A stretch of DNA of 23,428 nt from a virus, in the IMG/VR virus record IMGVR_UViG_3300046736_000108, positions 1-23,428 of that record; one strand, 5' to 3'. The position numbers and the translations under genes are program-made. Of the stretch, positions 6,896-13,746 are shown piece by piece (position 1 is the first letter of the stretch; each line of letters starts with the position of its first letter). The notes below the pieces were generated by a model. The model had not been told where the DNA came from and made no database searches. It worked only from the letters and a program-made list of their open reading frames with translations.

Positions 6896-7075
6896 ATGGC
6901 CGAGCAAGCGACAACCGAACAGGTCTGCACCTGCCATCGCCACGCGGAGCCGAGGGAGCACGATCCTGCGTGCCCGGTGTTCGTGAAGTGGCTGGAGGCG
7001 GGAGCAGAGCGGGCGTTCGTGCGGGACGTGCGGGTGCGACACGCCCATGACGACCGGAGGCGGCACGGTGGCTGA
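6896..7075 (+). CDS. 59-residue Cys/His protein (small overlooked gene)
   Basis: An ATG at 6896, five bases after the terminator T-run, opens a 59-codon frame that stops at 7075, overlapping the protease start. The product has VCTCHRHAEPREHDPACP, a C-x-C-H-x-H followed by H and C, then a FVKWLEAGAERAF helix and a basic His/Arg tail. The Cys/His spacing suggests one zinc site. No good Shine-Dalgarno sits at ideal distance: the GAGG at 6878-6881 is 14 bases away, inside the terminator hairpin. Translation may therefore depend on that hairpin being open. Function is unknown. Confidence 0.5.
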   Translation: MAEQATTEQVCTCHRHAEPREHDPACPVFVKWLEAGAERAFVRDVRVRHAHDDRRRHGG

Positions 7076-8345
7076 CGAGCGCGAAGCCCTCCAATACTCC
7101 CGCGTCATGGCGGTCCGCGCCGCGCCGCAGGCCTCCAGCGACGAGCTGCTGGCGGCTGCGCGCCGGAACGCGCCGGACCCGGAAGTGTTCAGCGAGTTCG
7201 CCCCGGTCTTTTTCCACGGCGAGATTTCCTCCACGCGCTGGGATGCCTGGGACACGTCCATGCACCCCAGCAGCCTGAAGAACTACGCCACCGACGCTGA
7301 GTCCGGCGTCGCTTTCCTCCGCAACCACGACACCGGCCGCGACCCGGAAGGGCACTCCATCGGGGGGCGCTTCATCGCCGGCGGCGGCAACGGCGTGGCG
7401 CGGGTGGAGTCGGACTTCTACCTCATCCCCGTCCCGGAGAGCCGGGACTACATCGCCAAGCTGCGCGCCGGCATTGTCCGCGACCTCTCCATCGGCTTCT
7501 ACGGCGGAACGTGGCGCTGCACGCTCTGCCAGCGCGACATGGCGCAGTGGTTCGGCCCCGAGGGCTGCCCGCACATCCTCGGGATGACCTACACGCCGAT
7601 GGACGAGGCGGGGACCAGGAAGGGCGAGGCGCAGAAGGCGCGGGCGGTGATTGAAGACGCCCGCCTGGCGGAGTTCAGCGGCGTGTACGACGGCGCCACG
7701 CCGGGCGCGATGATCAGCAAGGCGCGGAGCATGGCCGCCGATGGGGCGCTGTGCGGCCAGGAGCGGGACCTGGTCCAGGTCCGCTACCGGCTGGAGCTGC
7801 CCGAGAAGCGCGTGATGGTTCAGGGCGCCGACCTGCGCCCGTTGGCTGGCGCGAACGGCGCCGAGGAGAACAGGATGCCTGACGAGACGACCAACGGGAC
7901 GCCGGCCACAGAGAACCGTGCCGCGCCGGACCCGAACACGTTTGAAGCGCGCTTCCGGGCGCTCGATACGCGGCTCCGGCAGGTGTCCGGCTTGCCGCAG
8001 GACGCGAGCGACCCGCTGGAGTGGCTGATTTCCGACCGGACTCGGCTGGCAGGCGAGGTGGAGACGCTCTCGCCACTGGCGGAGGACGGCCGCGCCTACC
8101 GCACCGCCACCCTGGACGAAGCCCTGGCGGCGGGGGTGCGGGCGCTGGGCGACAAGTTCAACCGCGAGGCGCAGCAGAAGGCGTTGGGCAGCCTGCCGCT
8201 CGATACCGTCCGCGAGATGCGGGACGTGTGGAACGCGACGGGCGATGCGATCTTCGCGGGCGGGCGGCGGACACAGGACGGGCCGGGCGAACGGGCACCG
8301 GCGGAACGCAGTTCCGAACTGCCGGCGGCGGCACATCGGGCGTAG
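7068..8345 (+). CDS. Prohead maturation protease with fused scaffold domain
   Basis: I choose GTG 7068, which has GGAGG seven bases upstream, over ATG 7047, giving 425 residues. The N-terminal half fits the HK97-type (S78) prohead protease pattern: a putative catalytic His87 in FLRNHD, then EGHSIGGRF, then Ser141 in GIVRDLSIGF. A Cys-x2-Cys ... Cys-x-His insert (C151, C154, C167, H169) follows the Ser strand and looks zinc-binding. From about residue 270 the protein is acidic and helical (LDTRLRQVSGLP, then LAGEVETLSPLAEDG), as expected for a scaffold domain. The protease removes scaffold from the procapsid. Position before the decoration and capsid genes supports the call. Confidence 0.82.
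   Translation: MADEREALQYSRVMAVRAAPQASSDELLAAARRNAPDPEVFSEFAPVFFHGEISSTRWDAWDTSMHPSSLKNYATDAESGVAFLRNHDTGRDPEGHSIGGRFIAGGGNGVARVESDFYLIPVPESRDYIAKLRAGIVRDLSIGFYGGTWRCTLCQRDMAQWFGPEGCPHILGMTYTPMDEAGTRKGEAQKARAVIEDARLAEFSGVYDGATPGAMISKARSMAADGALCGQERDLVQVRYRLELPEKRVMVQGADLRPLAGANGAEENRMPDETTNGTPATENRAAPDPNTFEARFRALDTRLRQVSGLPQDASDPLEWLISDRTRLAGEVETLSPLAEDGRAYRTATLDEALAAGVRALGDKFNREAQQKALGSLPLDTVREMRDVWNATGDAIFAGGRRTQDGPGERAPAERSSELPAAAHRA
7875..8345 (+). CDS. Probable nested scaffold protein (in-frame internal start)
   Basis: Within the protease frame, ATG 7875 is preceded by a perfect GAGGAG (7863-7868) at a 6-base spacing. Initiation here would give a 156-residue protein identical to the C-terminal part of the protease fusion. 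It starts MPDETTNGTP and continues into a helical, acidic region. Lambda makes its scaffold Nu3 in the same way, from inside the protease gene C. The function is inferred from that precedent, the good ribosome-binding site and the lack of any other scaffold gene before the capsid gene. Confidence 0.6.
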   Translation: MPDETTNGTPATENRAAPDPNTFEARFRALDTRLRQVSGLPQDASDPLEWLISDRTRLAGEVETLSPLAEDGRAYRTATLDEALAAGVRALGDKFNREAQQKALGSLPLDTVREMRDVWNATGDAIFAGGRRTQDGPGERAPAERSSELPAAAHRA

Positions 8346-8375
8346 AGGGCGATCCCCTCACAAGGAGACACACAG

Positions 8376-8804
8376 ATGGCAAATCCGCGCAACACAGTGG
8401 ATTTCGAGGGGATCGCGGGGCAAGAGGACTACGCGACCTTCATCATCGATAACAGCGCGATCACCTACGATGCGGACGAGGAAGGCGGCTCGGCCCAGGT
8501 CGGCCTGGCGGTCACCCTCTCGGCCGACAAGACGATCTCCACCGTCGCGGACGGGGAGTGCGTGCTCGGCAAGCTGATCAAGGTCGAAAAGGACCTGAAG
8601 GCGACCGTGCAGGTGCGCGGTTTCATGACGCTCCCGGGCGGCACTGGGGCCTCCCTGACCCGCGGGAAGGCGATTGTGGGCGACCTGCTGAGCGCCGCCG
8701 AGGGCTACGTGCGGGAAGTCGCGACCGCCACCGCCGCGGAACTCGGGGTGATGCGCGGGACGATCCTCGATGACGACGCGACGAACCCCTGGATCCTGCT
8801 GTAG
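8376..8804 (+). CDS. Probable head decoration / capsid cement protein
   Basis: This 142-residue, beta-rich protein is preceded by AAGGAG (8362-8367), eight bases from the ATG. It lies immediately before the major capsid gene, where decoration or cement proteins are usually encoded. The sequence has the alternating small/hydrophobic pattern of such proteins, with VRGFMTLPGGTGASLTRGKA and VGDLLSAAEGYVREV near the middle and end. These resemble 'capsid cement' proteins that clamp shell trimers. The call is from position, size and pattern. Confidence 0.7.
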   Translation: MANPRNTVDFEGIAGQEDYATFIIDNSAITYDADEEGGSAQVGLAVTLSADKTISTVADGECVLGKLIKVEKDLKATVQVRGFMTLPGGTGASLTRGKAIVGDLLSAAEGYVREVATATAAELGVMRGTILDDDATNPWILL

Positions 8805-8824
8805 GGACGGGAGGAGAGAACACC

Positions 8825-10039
8825 ATGAGCAACACAGCGACCGCACCGGCGGGGGATCGGCAGCGGCTCTCCCCCCGTGACATGTTCGAGCGGATGAGCC
8901 TCGGCGTCTACGCCGAGGCAGCGCAGCGGGGGATGAGCCTCACCGCCTTCCTGGCTCGCGAGATGACCGAGGCCGACAAGCGCGAAGGGCTGGACGGCTA
9001 CGAGCGGCTGCTGGCCGTCTCCGGCATCGTCACCCGCACCCACCCGACGGGCTCCTACCAGGCGTCGGAGATGTCGGAGTGGGAGAAGGCGCCACAGAAG
9101 CGCGCCCTGTTCCCGGAGTGGGTGCGCCGCACGGCGGAGCGGGCACGCCACCACGCGCGCGCGGTCTACCTGTCCAGCGATGCGGCCGGCGGCAGCGTGC
9201 TGAACCCCTACGACGACCTGCAGGAGCCGCGGGTCGATGACCGCACGGAACCCGCGATCCCCCTCGAGGAGACGATTGCCGGGACGCGCTTCGTCGGCTC
9301 CGACCGGGCGCGCTCCCTCTACCTGACGCGCTCCGCGACCGACACGCGCAAGAAGCGGGTCGCGGAAGCGGCCGACATCCCGCGCTCGAAGATCCTCACG
9401 GGTCAGCACGACATCCCGCTCTACAAGTACGGGATCGCGCTCGAGGCCTCCTACGAGAGTATGCGGCGGGTGCGGATCGATCAGTTCGCGCGCTTCCTCC
9501 AGATGGAAGCGATCCAGGCGGTGATCGACAAGGTGGCCACCGTCATCGACGTGATGGTGAACGGCGATGGGAACAGCGGGACCGCCGCCACTTCCTACAA
9601 CCTGACCACGCTGGACAGTGCGGCGGTGGCCGGCACGCTGACCCTCAAGGGCTGGCTGTCGTTCAAGGCCAAGTTCCAGAACCCCTACATGCTGACGCAC
9701 GCGCTGGCGCCGGAGGCGATGGTGCTCCAGCTGCTCCTGCTGAACATCGGCAGCGCGAACTGGCCGCTGAACCAGCGCCCGGACCTGGGCGGCTTCACGC
9801 CGATCAACCAGACGTTCGCGGACGGCGTGCGGTGGGGCATCACCTCGGACGCGCCTACCGGCAAGATCATCGGCTACGACCGCCGCTTCGCCATCGGGCG
9901 GGTGGTGGAGACGGGCTCCGAGATCATGGAAATGGACCGCTGGATTACCCGGCAGGTCGAGGTTCTGACGGCGACCGAGACGGAAGGCTACGAGACCATC
10001 GACGCCAACGCCGTCAAGATCCTCGTCGTGACCTCGTAG
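8825..10039 (+). CDS. Major capsid protein
   Basis: This 404-residue protein has a strong GGGAGGAG site before its ATG. It follows the protease, scaffold and decoration genes in the standard head-gene order. The N-terminal 130 residues are charged and helical, compatible with a delta or scaffold-like segment. The body includes long helices (FARFLQMEAIQAVIDKVAT) and ends in beta strands (GYETIDANAVKILVVTS), as in HK97-fold capsid proteins. No close family signature was recognised by eye, so the call rests mainly on context and size. Confidence 0.85.
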   Translation: MSNTATAPAGDRQRLSPRDMFERMSLGVYAEAAQRGMSLTAFLAREMTEADKREGLDGYERLLAVSGIVTRTHPTGSYQASEMSEWEKAPQKRALFPEWVRRTAERARHHARAVYLSSDAAGGSVLNPYDDLQEPRVDDRTEPAIPLEETIAGTRFVGSDRARSLYLTRSATDTRKKRVAEAADIPRSKILTGQHDIPLYKYGIALEASYESMRRVRIDQFARFLQMEAIQAVIDKVATVIDVMVNGDGNSGTAATSYNLTTLDSAAVAGTLTLKGWLSFKAKFQNPYMLTHALAPEAMVLQLLLLNIGSANWPLNQRPDLGGFTPINQTFADGVRWGITSDAPTGKIIGYDRRFAIGRVVETGSEIMEMDRWITRQVEVLTATETEGYETIDANAVKILVVTS

Positions 10040-10051
10040 CGGAGGCGTAAG

Positions 10052-10990
10052 ATGCCAGATACGAACTTCGATAACGTCCGTGTCGCCGGGGGCCTGGTGG
10101 TGGCTCCCGGCGCCTCCTTCATCGACCTGTCCGGCAACGGGACCACGTACTACGTGGATCCCGATGCCGGCAGTTCATCCTACAACGGCCTGTCCTGGGC
10201 CACGGCGAAGGCCACGATGGCGCAGGCGTTCGCGCTCCTGAACTCGGGCGATACCGTCTACTTCCGCGGCAAGATCCGCGAGCAGATCACGACGCCGGTG
10301 CAGGTGTTCGACGTCACGATCATCGGCGCCGGCAACCGGCCGCGCCACGCGGATGCGGAGCCGGCCCCGACGGGCGGGCACGGGACGAACACCTGGACGA
10401 CCCCGGTCTCCGCCGCGGCAACGACGCCGCTCTGTAAGGTCCTCCAGCAGGGCTGGCGGTTCGTGAACATCCTGTTCGCGGGGCCCACGGATGCCGCGTG
10501 CGTCCTGCTGTTCCGTGACGGTGGGGCGGCGAACGCGGAGCGGGACGCCTCGCACGCGCACTTCTACGGCTGCCGGTTCGCGTCGGGGCAGACGCACATC
10601 GAGCAGTCGGGCGGGTGCTACAACGTGCGGATCGAGAACTGCTCCTTCGCCTCCGCGACCGGGCAGGCGCTCAAGTCGACGGCCGGCGCGGGCATCGCCA
10701 TCGTGCAGGAGTGGGAGATCCTCAACAACCGCTTCTACCAGAACGCGAACAACGCCGTGTTCGCTATGCAGCGGTTCCGGTGGATCGGCAACACGTTCAC
10801 GAGTACCACCACCGGCGTCCTCAATACGGACGGCGGGGACGCCTCGGCCGGCCACAACATCATCCTCAACAACGCCTTCGACATCGCCGCCGCGGACTTC
10901 GACCCGGCCGGCGGCGTCACCGGCGATGCGACGGACCTCTGGTCCAACTACCTGAAGGATGCCATCGAGACCGGCCTGCCGGCCAACTAG
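10052..10990 (+). CDS. Right-handed beta-helix protein, likely virion surface
   Basis: This 312-residue protein starts 12 bases after the capsid gene, with GGAGG six bases before the ATG. The opening TTYYVDPDAGSSSYNGLSWA, followed by GDTVYFRG, is the standard entry into pectin-lyase-like beta-helices. Repeating strand-turn units follow (NVRIENCSFASATG, EWEILNNRFYQN, RFRWIGNTFTST), ending near residue 280. Such folds bind or cut polysaccharides in tailspikes. No catalytic residues could be identified. Encoded in the capsid module and not with tail-fibre genes, it may decorate the head. Confidence 0.75.
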   Translation: MPDTNFDNVRVAGGLVVAPGASFIDLSGNGTTYYVDPDAGSSSYNGLSWATAKATMAQAFALLNSGDTVYFRGKIREQITTPVQVFDVTIIGAGNRPRHADAEPAPTGGHGTNTWTTPVSAAATTPLCKVLQQGWRFVNILFAGPTDAACVLLFRDGGAANAERDASHAHFYGCRFASGQTHIEQSGGCYNVRIENCSFASATGQALKSTAGAGIAIVQEWEILNNRFYQNANNAVFAMQRFRWIGNTFTSTTTGVLNTDGGDASAGHNIILNNAFDIAAADFDPAGGVTGDATDLWSNYLKDAIETGLPAN

Positions 10991-11004
10991 GGAGACATTC
11001 GGAG

Positions 11005-11256
11005 ATGCGACGTAACGACGAGGAACCCGAAACGGCGAAGCCGGCCGCCAAGAAGGCGGAACCGGCCGAGCACATGCGCGTCAAGTCCGGCCTCAAGGTG
11101 GCACCGGACGGCGGGATGCCGGTAGCGTTCTGGGAGGTCGATGAAGACCACCCGGAAGGCGAGGTGTTCGTCTCCGGGCCGGGCGAGTTCACGGTAGCGC
11201 GGACGCCGGGCGTGCTGGGCGCGATCGCGGCGAAGCGGCTCGTGGAAGTGAAGTAG
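11005..11256 (+). CDS. Small head-module protein, unknown function
   Basis: The ATG at 11005 gives 83 residues; AGGGAG (10989-10994) lies upstream. The first 25 residues are a charged Lys/Ala/Glu linker. The rest is a compact beta-like domain (MPVAFWEVDEDHPEGEVFVS, then VARTPGVLGAIAAKRLVEV). Small proteins with a similar end are common between capsid and connector genes in siphovirus-like phages. No defined function can be given. A longer upstream frame overlapping the beta-helix gene is a shadow. Confidence 0.6.
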   Translation: MRRNDEEPETAKPAAKKAEPAEHMRVKSGLKVAPDGGMPVAFWEVDEDHPEGEVFVSGPGEFTVARTPGVLGAIAAKRLVEVK

Positions 11257-11265
11257 GCGCGCAGC

Positions 11266-11712
11266 GTGGGCGACATCCTGGAAAACGCGGCGGAGTACGA
11301 CCTGGCGCGCAAGGCCCTGGATGTCGCCCTCACTGACGCCGACCTGCCCGACGCCACGATCATCCTCTCCACGTTCCTCGGGGCCGCGGAGCGGGAGATC
11401 AAGCAGCGGGATCCGCTCTGGGCCGGACGGACCGGGGCGGAAGAGATCCGGCTGAAGGCGGCGACCGCCTACATGACGGCCGCGTTCCTCGCCGGGTCCT
11501 GGCGACCCCTTCAGGAACTCTCGGAGAGCCAGGGCGACGTCCATTCGCAGACGGTGACGCACCGGAAGAAGTACGCGGCGTGGGATGCTGCCGCACTGGC
11601 GGCTGCCCTGCGTGCGCTGGCGGAGGCGGAGCTGGCGGGCTACCTGGAGACGAGCGGGGAGACGGACATTCCGACCATGTTCGCCCTGGCGACCGGGCGG
11701 AGGGGGCGCTGA
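11266..11712 (+). CDS. Putative head-tail connector protein
   Basis: This 148-residue, largely helical protein starts at GTG 11266 with a weak upstream GTAGG. Helix patterns (AAEREIKQRDPLWAG, KAATAYMTAAFLAGSW) and size resemble the all-helical adaptor proteins (HK97 gp6/SPP1 gp15 class) that sit under the portal. The location after capsid genes fits. The match is by fold pattern and position, so the assignment is tentative. Confidence 0.55.
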   Translation: MGDILENAAEYDLARKALDVALTDADLPDATIILSTFLGAAEREIKQRDPLWAGRTGAEEIRLKAATAYMTAAFLAGSWRPLQELSESQGDVHSQTVTHRKKYAAWDAAALAAALRALAEAELAGYLETSGETDIPTMFALATGRRGR

Positions 11713-11715
11713 TCT

Positions 11716-12015
11716 ATGGCACTTGAATACGCTCCCGGCGGCAGGGGAGAGGCGCGGTGGTCCGGCGGGCTCGCCGCTACTGGGTCCGATCCGGCGCGCA
11801 AACTGGTTGCCGTCACCAAAAGCGACGTGACCACCTACGACCCGCCCCTGCGTGCCCTCTGGGTAGGCGGGGCGGGCAACGTGGCGGTCATCGCGGCCGA
11901 TGACGCGGATGCGGTGACGATTACCGAGGTGGCGGCGGGGACGCTGCTGCCGATTGCGTGCTCGAAGGTGATGAGCACAAACACCACGGCGACTTTGATT
12001 ATTGGGCTCCGATAG
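11716..12015 (+). CDS. Small conserved-type phage structural protein
   Basis: This 99-residue protein has an S/D-rich centre followed by LRALWVGGAGNVAVIAADDA, then GTLLPIACSKVMSTNTTATL. This 'glycine-rich strand, then GTLLPI, then TTATLI' arrangement is common in about 100-residue proteins encoded among phage and gene-transfer-agent head and neck genes, where their role is usually unassigned. It starts four bases after the previous stop and ends 4 bases before a convergent minus-strand gene. Confidence 0.65.
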   Translation: MALEYAPGGRGEARWSGGLAATGSDPARKLVAVTKSDVTTYDPPLRALWVGGAGNVAVIAADDADAVTITEVAAGTLLPIACSKVMSTNTTATLIIGLR

Positions 12016-12019
12016 TGGC

Positions 12020-12208
12020 CTACTCTTCAGGCGGCTTCCGGAAGCAGCAGATGATGGACACGGCCATGAACGTCACGAACGGCGCCAGCACAATCGCCCC
12101 CACCACCGGATACCGCTCCCACGCCGCGGCCAAGAGCGATCCGAGGACGAGCGACAGGGCGACCAGGGCGGCGCCGAGCCAGATGACGACGCGCGGCAGG
12201 AGTGGCAT
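12020..12208 (-). CDS. Two-helix membrane protein on opposite strand
   Basis: This 62-residue protein has two clear membrane segments, about residues 7-29 (VVIWLGAALVALSLVLGSLL and onward) and 34-55 (VVGAIVLAPFVTFMAVSIIC). A WERYP turn joins them and an RKPPEE tail follows. An AGGG lies 5 bases before the ATG. It fills the only gap between + strand genes here, which supports it being real. A two-helix hairpin could be a class II holin or another small membrane effector. No lysin gene is adjacent, so holin is only one possibility. Confidence 0.65.
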   Translation of the reverse strand: MPLLPRVVIWLGAALVALSLVLGSLLAAAWERYPVVGAIVLAPFVTFMAVSIICCFRKPPEE

Positions 12209-12246
12209 ACCGGCCCTGTTCGCCTCGCGTGCGGGGGCGCCCTGCT

Positions 12247-12969
12247 GTGGCTAGCCTGGGAATAGGCATCGGCTTGACGCGCGGCCGGGCGGCGGGAGAA
12301 GCGGCCCCGCCGACGCTTCAGGCGGGCTGTAAGGCGTTCTGGACGTTCGAGACGACCGGATGGGCGGATGCCACCGGCAACGGCCATACGGGCACGGGCG
12401 TCAACACGCCAACCGTGGCAGCGGGCCAGATCGGCAACGGCGTTAACCTCGTGGCGGCCAGTTCGCAGCGCCTCACCGTCCCGGCACATGCCGACTTCGG
12501 CGGTGGCGCGGAGTACTCGTTCACCGTTTCCGCGTGGGCGAAGCCTGCCACTGTCGGCACGATGGGCGTCTTCGGGGAGGATGCGGACGGAGGCAATCCG
12601 CGCGTCTTTGCCCTGTTCGGGGCCGGTGTGGCCGGCTGGCGGTGGCGGGTCCACGGAACGGACTTGACGACCTCCGCCCTGATCACGGCCGGGGCCATGA
12701 CGACCAACACCTGGCAGCACCTGATCGTCAACCATGATGCCGTCGCGAACACGATCAACATGTGGATCAACAATGTCGCGCAAACGCCATCGGCCCACAC
12801 GCTCGGCGTTTACGACGCCAACCTGGCGGTCTGGATCGGTTCGATTAACACGCTCTTCCCCTTCAACGGGATGCTGGATGCAATCGGGTATTGGGACCGC
12901 CTGCTGACGAGCGACGAGCGGGCGCAACTGGCGGCAGGAACGGCGGCAAGCGAATGGCCCTTCACGTAA
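12247..12969 (+). CDS. LamG-like (concanavalin-fold) domain protein, copy 1
   Basis: The GTG at 12247 is chosen because the sequence around it matches the start of the next gene: GGCGCCCTGCTGTGGCTAGC recurs at 12977 with one mismatch. The product is 240 residues. After VASLGIGIGLTRGRA comes a LamG/LamGL-type jelly roll: FWTFETTGWADATGNGHTG, then GNGVNLVAASSQRLTV, WQHLIVNHD, and a closing FNGMLDAIGYWDRLLTSDE. Such domains bind glycans or act as adhesion modules. It is paralogous to the downstream gene. A virion-surface role is inferred. Confidence 0.8.
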   Translation: MASLGIGIGLTRGRAAGEAAPPTLQAGCKAFWTFETTGWADATGNGHTGTGVNTPTVAAGQIGNGVNLVAASSQRLTVPAHADFGGGAEYSFTVSAWAKPATVGTMGVFGEDADGGNPRVFALFGAGVAGWRWRVHGTDLTTSALITAGAMTTNTWQHLIVNHDAVANTINMWINNVAQTPSAHTLGVYDANLAVWIGSINTLFPFNGMLDAIGYWDRLLTSDERAQLAAGTAASEWPFT

Positions 12970-12987
12970 AGGCTGAGGCGCCCTGCC

Positions 12988-13746
12988 GTGGCTAGCGCAG
13001 GCGTAGAGATTGGGCTGTCACGCAACCGCGTGGAGGTCGGCACGGGCGCCGCCTCCAGCCTGCTGACGGGCCTCATGGGCTTCTGGAAGCTGGACGAGGC
13101 GACGTTGACGCGGGTGGACAGCAGTGGCAACGGGAACGACTTCACGCCCTTCAACACGCCGGGCAACCAGAGCGGCAAGATCGGGAACGCGCTCGCCCTC
13201 GTGGCGGCCTCCAGCCAATACCTGCGGCAGGACTTCAACTCCGATTTCAACATCGGCGCGAACGGCTCATTCACCTTCGCCTGCTGGTTTAACCCCGCCT
13301 CCCTCGCGGCCCTTCTAACCCTCTTTTCCATCTGCGCCGATACCACCGCCGCCAACTCCGACCTGCCGGTATTGATTGACGTTCTGACAACCGGCCGGGC
13401 GCGGTTCACCACCGTCAAGGCCGACACCTCGGTGGCGCAGGTCAGTTCCGAACTCGGCGGGGTGACGGCGGGCGCGTGGCACTTCCTGGTTTGTCGCCTC
13501 GATGCGGCCGCGGACCTGATGAAGGTTCAGGTCAACAGCGAAGTGCCCACCACCACCGCTAAAACGGGCGACGTTAACACGGTGGCCGGGCAGCGCCTTT
13601 ACCTCGGGATCCGCCGGACCAATACCGGCACTACATCCAGTCCGTTCGGCGGCGCAATCGACGCCTGCGGCTGGTGGAACCGCTCCCTCCTCGATGGCGA
13701 AGTCGCGAACCTCTACAACGGCGGCGACGGGTGGGAGCCTGACTGA
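12988..13746 (+). CDS. LamG-like domain protein, copy 2
   Basis: This 252-residue protein starts at GTG 12988 with VASAGVEIGLSRNRVEVGTG, closely matching the N-terminus of the preceding gene. The LamG-like body shows FWKLDEATLTRVDSSGNGND, then GNALALVAASSQYLRQDF, WHFLVCRLDAA, and a closing FGGAIDACGWWNRSLLDGE. The two genes are tandem duplicates that have diverged. Its stop overlaps the next ATG (TGATG at 13744-13748), coupling it to the hydrolase gene. Confidence 0.8.
   Translation: MASAGVEIGLSRNRVEVGTGAASSLLTGLMGFWKLDEATLTRVDSSGNGNDFTPFNTPGNQSGKIGNALALVAASSQYLRQDFNSDFNIGANGSFTFACWFNPASLAALLTLFSICADTTAANSDLPVLIDVLTTGRARFTTVKADTSVAQVSSELGGVTAGAWHFLVCRLDAAADLMKVQVNSEVPTTTAKTGDVNTVAGQRLYLGIRRTNTGTTSSPFGGAIDACGWWNRSLLDGEVANLYNGGDGWEPD

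Noticed and set aside
6894-8336. 480-codon minus-strand open frame
   Set aside because: It lies antisense to the protease/scaffold gene, which has protease motifs and good ribosome-binding sites; the antisense product is Arg/His/Pro-rich without a domain.
12034-12045. Palindrome GCTTCCGGAAGC as a terminator between convergent genes
   Set aside because: A usable hairpin would have only four base pairs around a CCGG loop, with no T-run on either side.
12236-12996. 20-base repeat as phage attachment sites
   Set aside because: Both copies cover equivalent start codons of paralogous genes, and there is no integrase in view.
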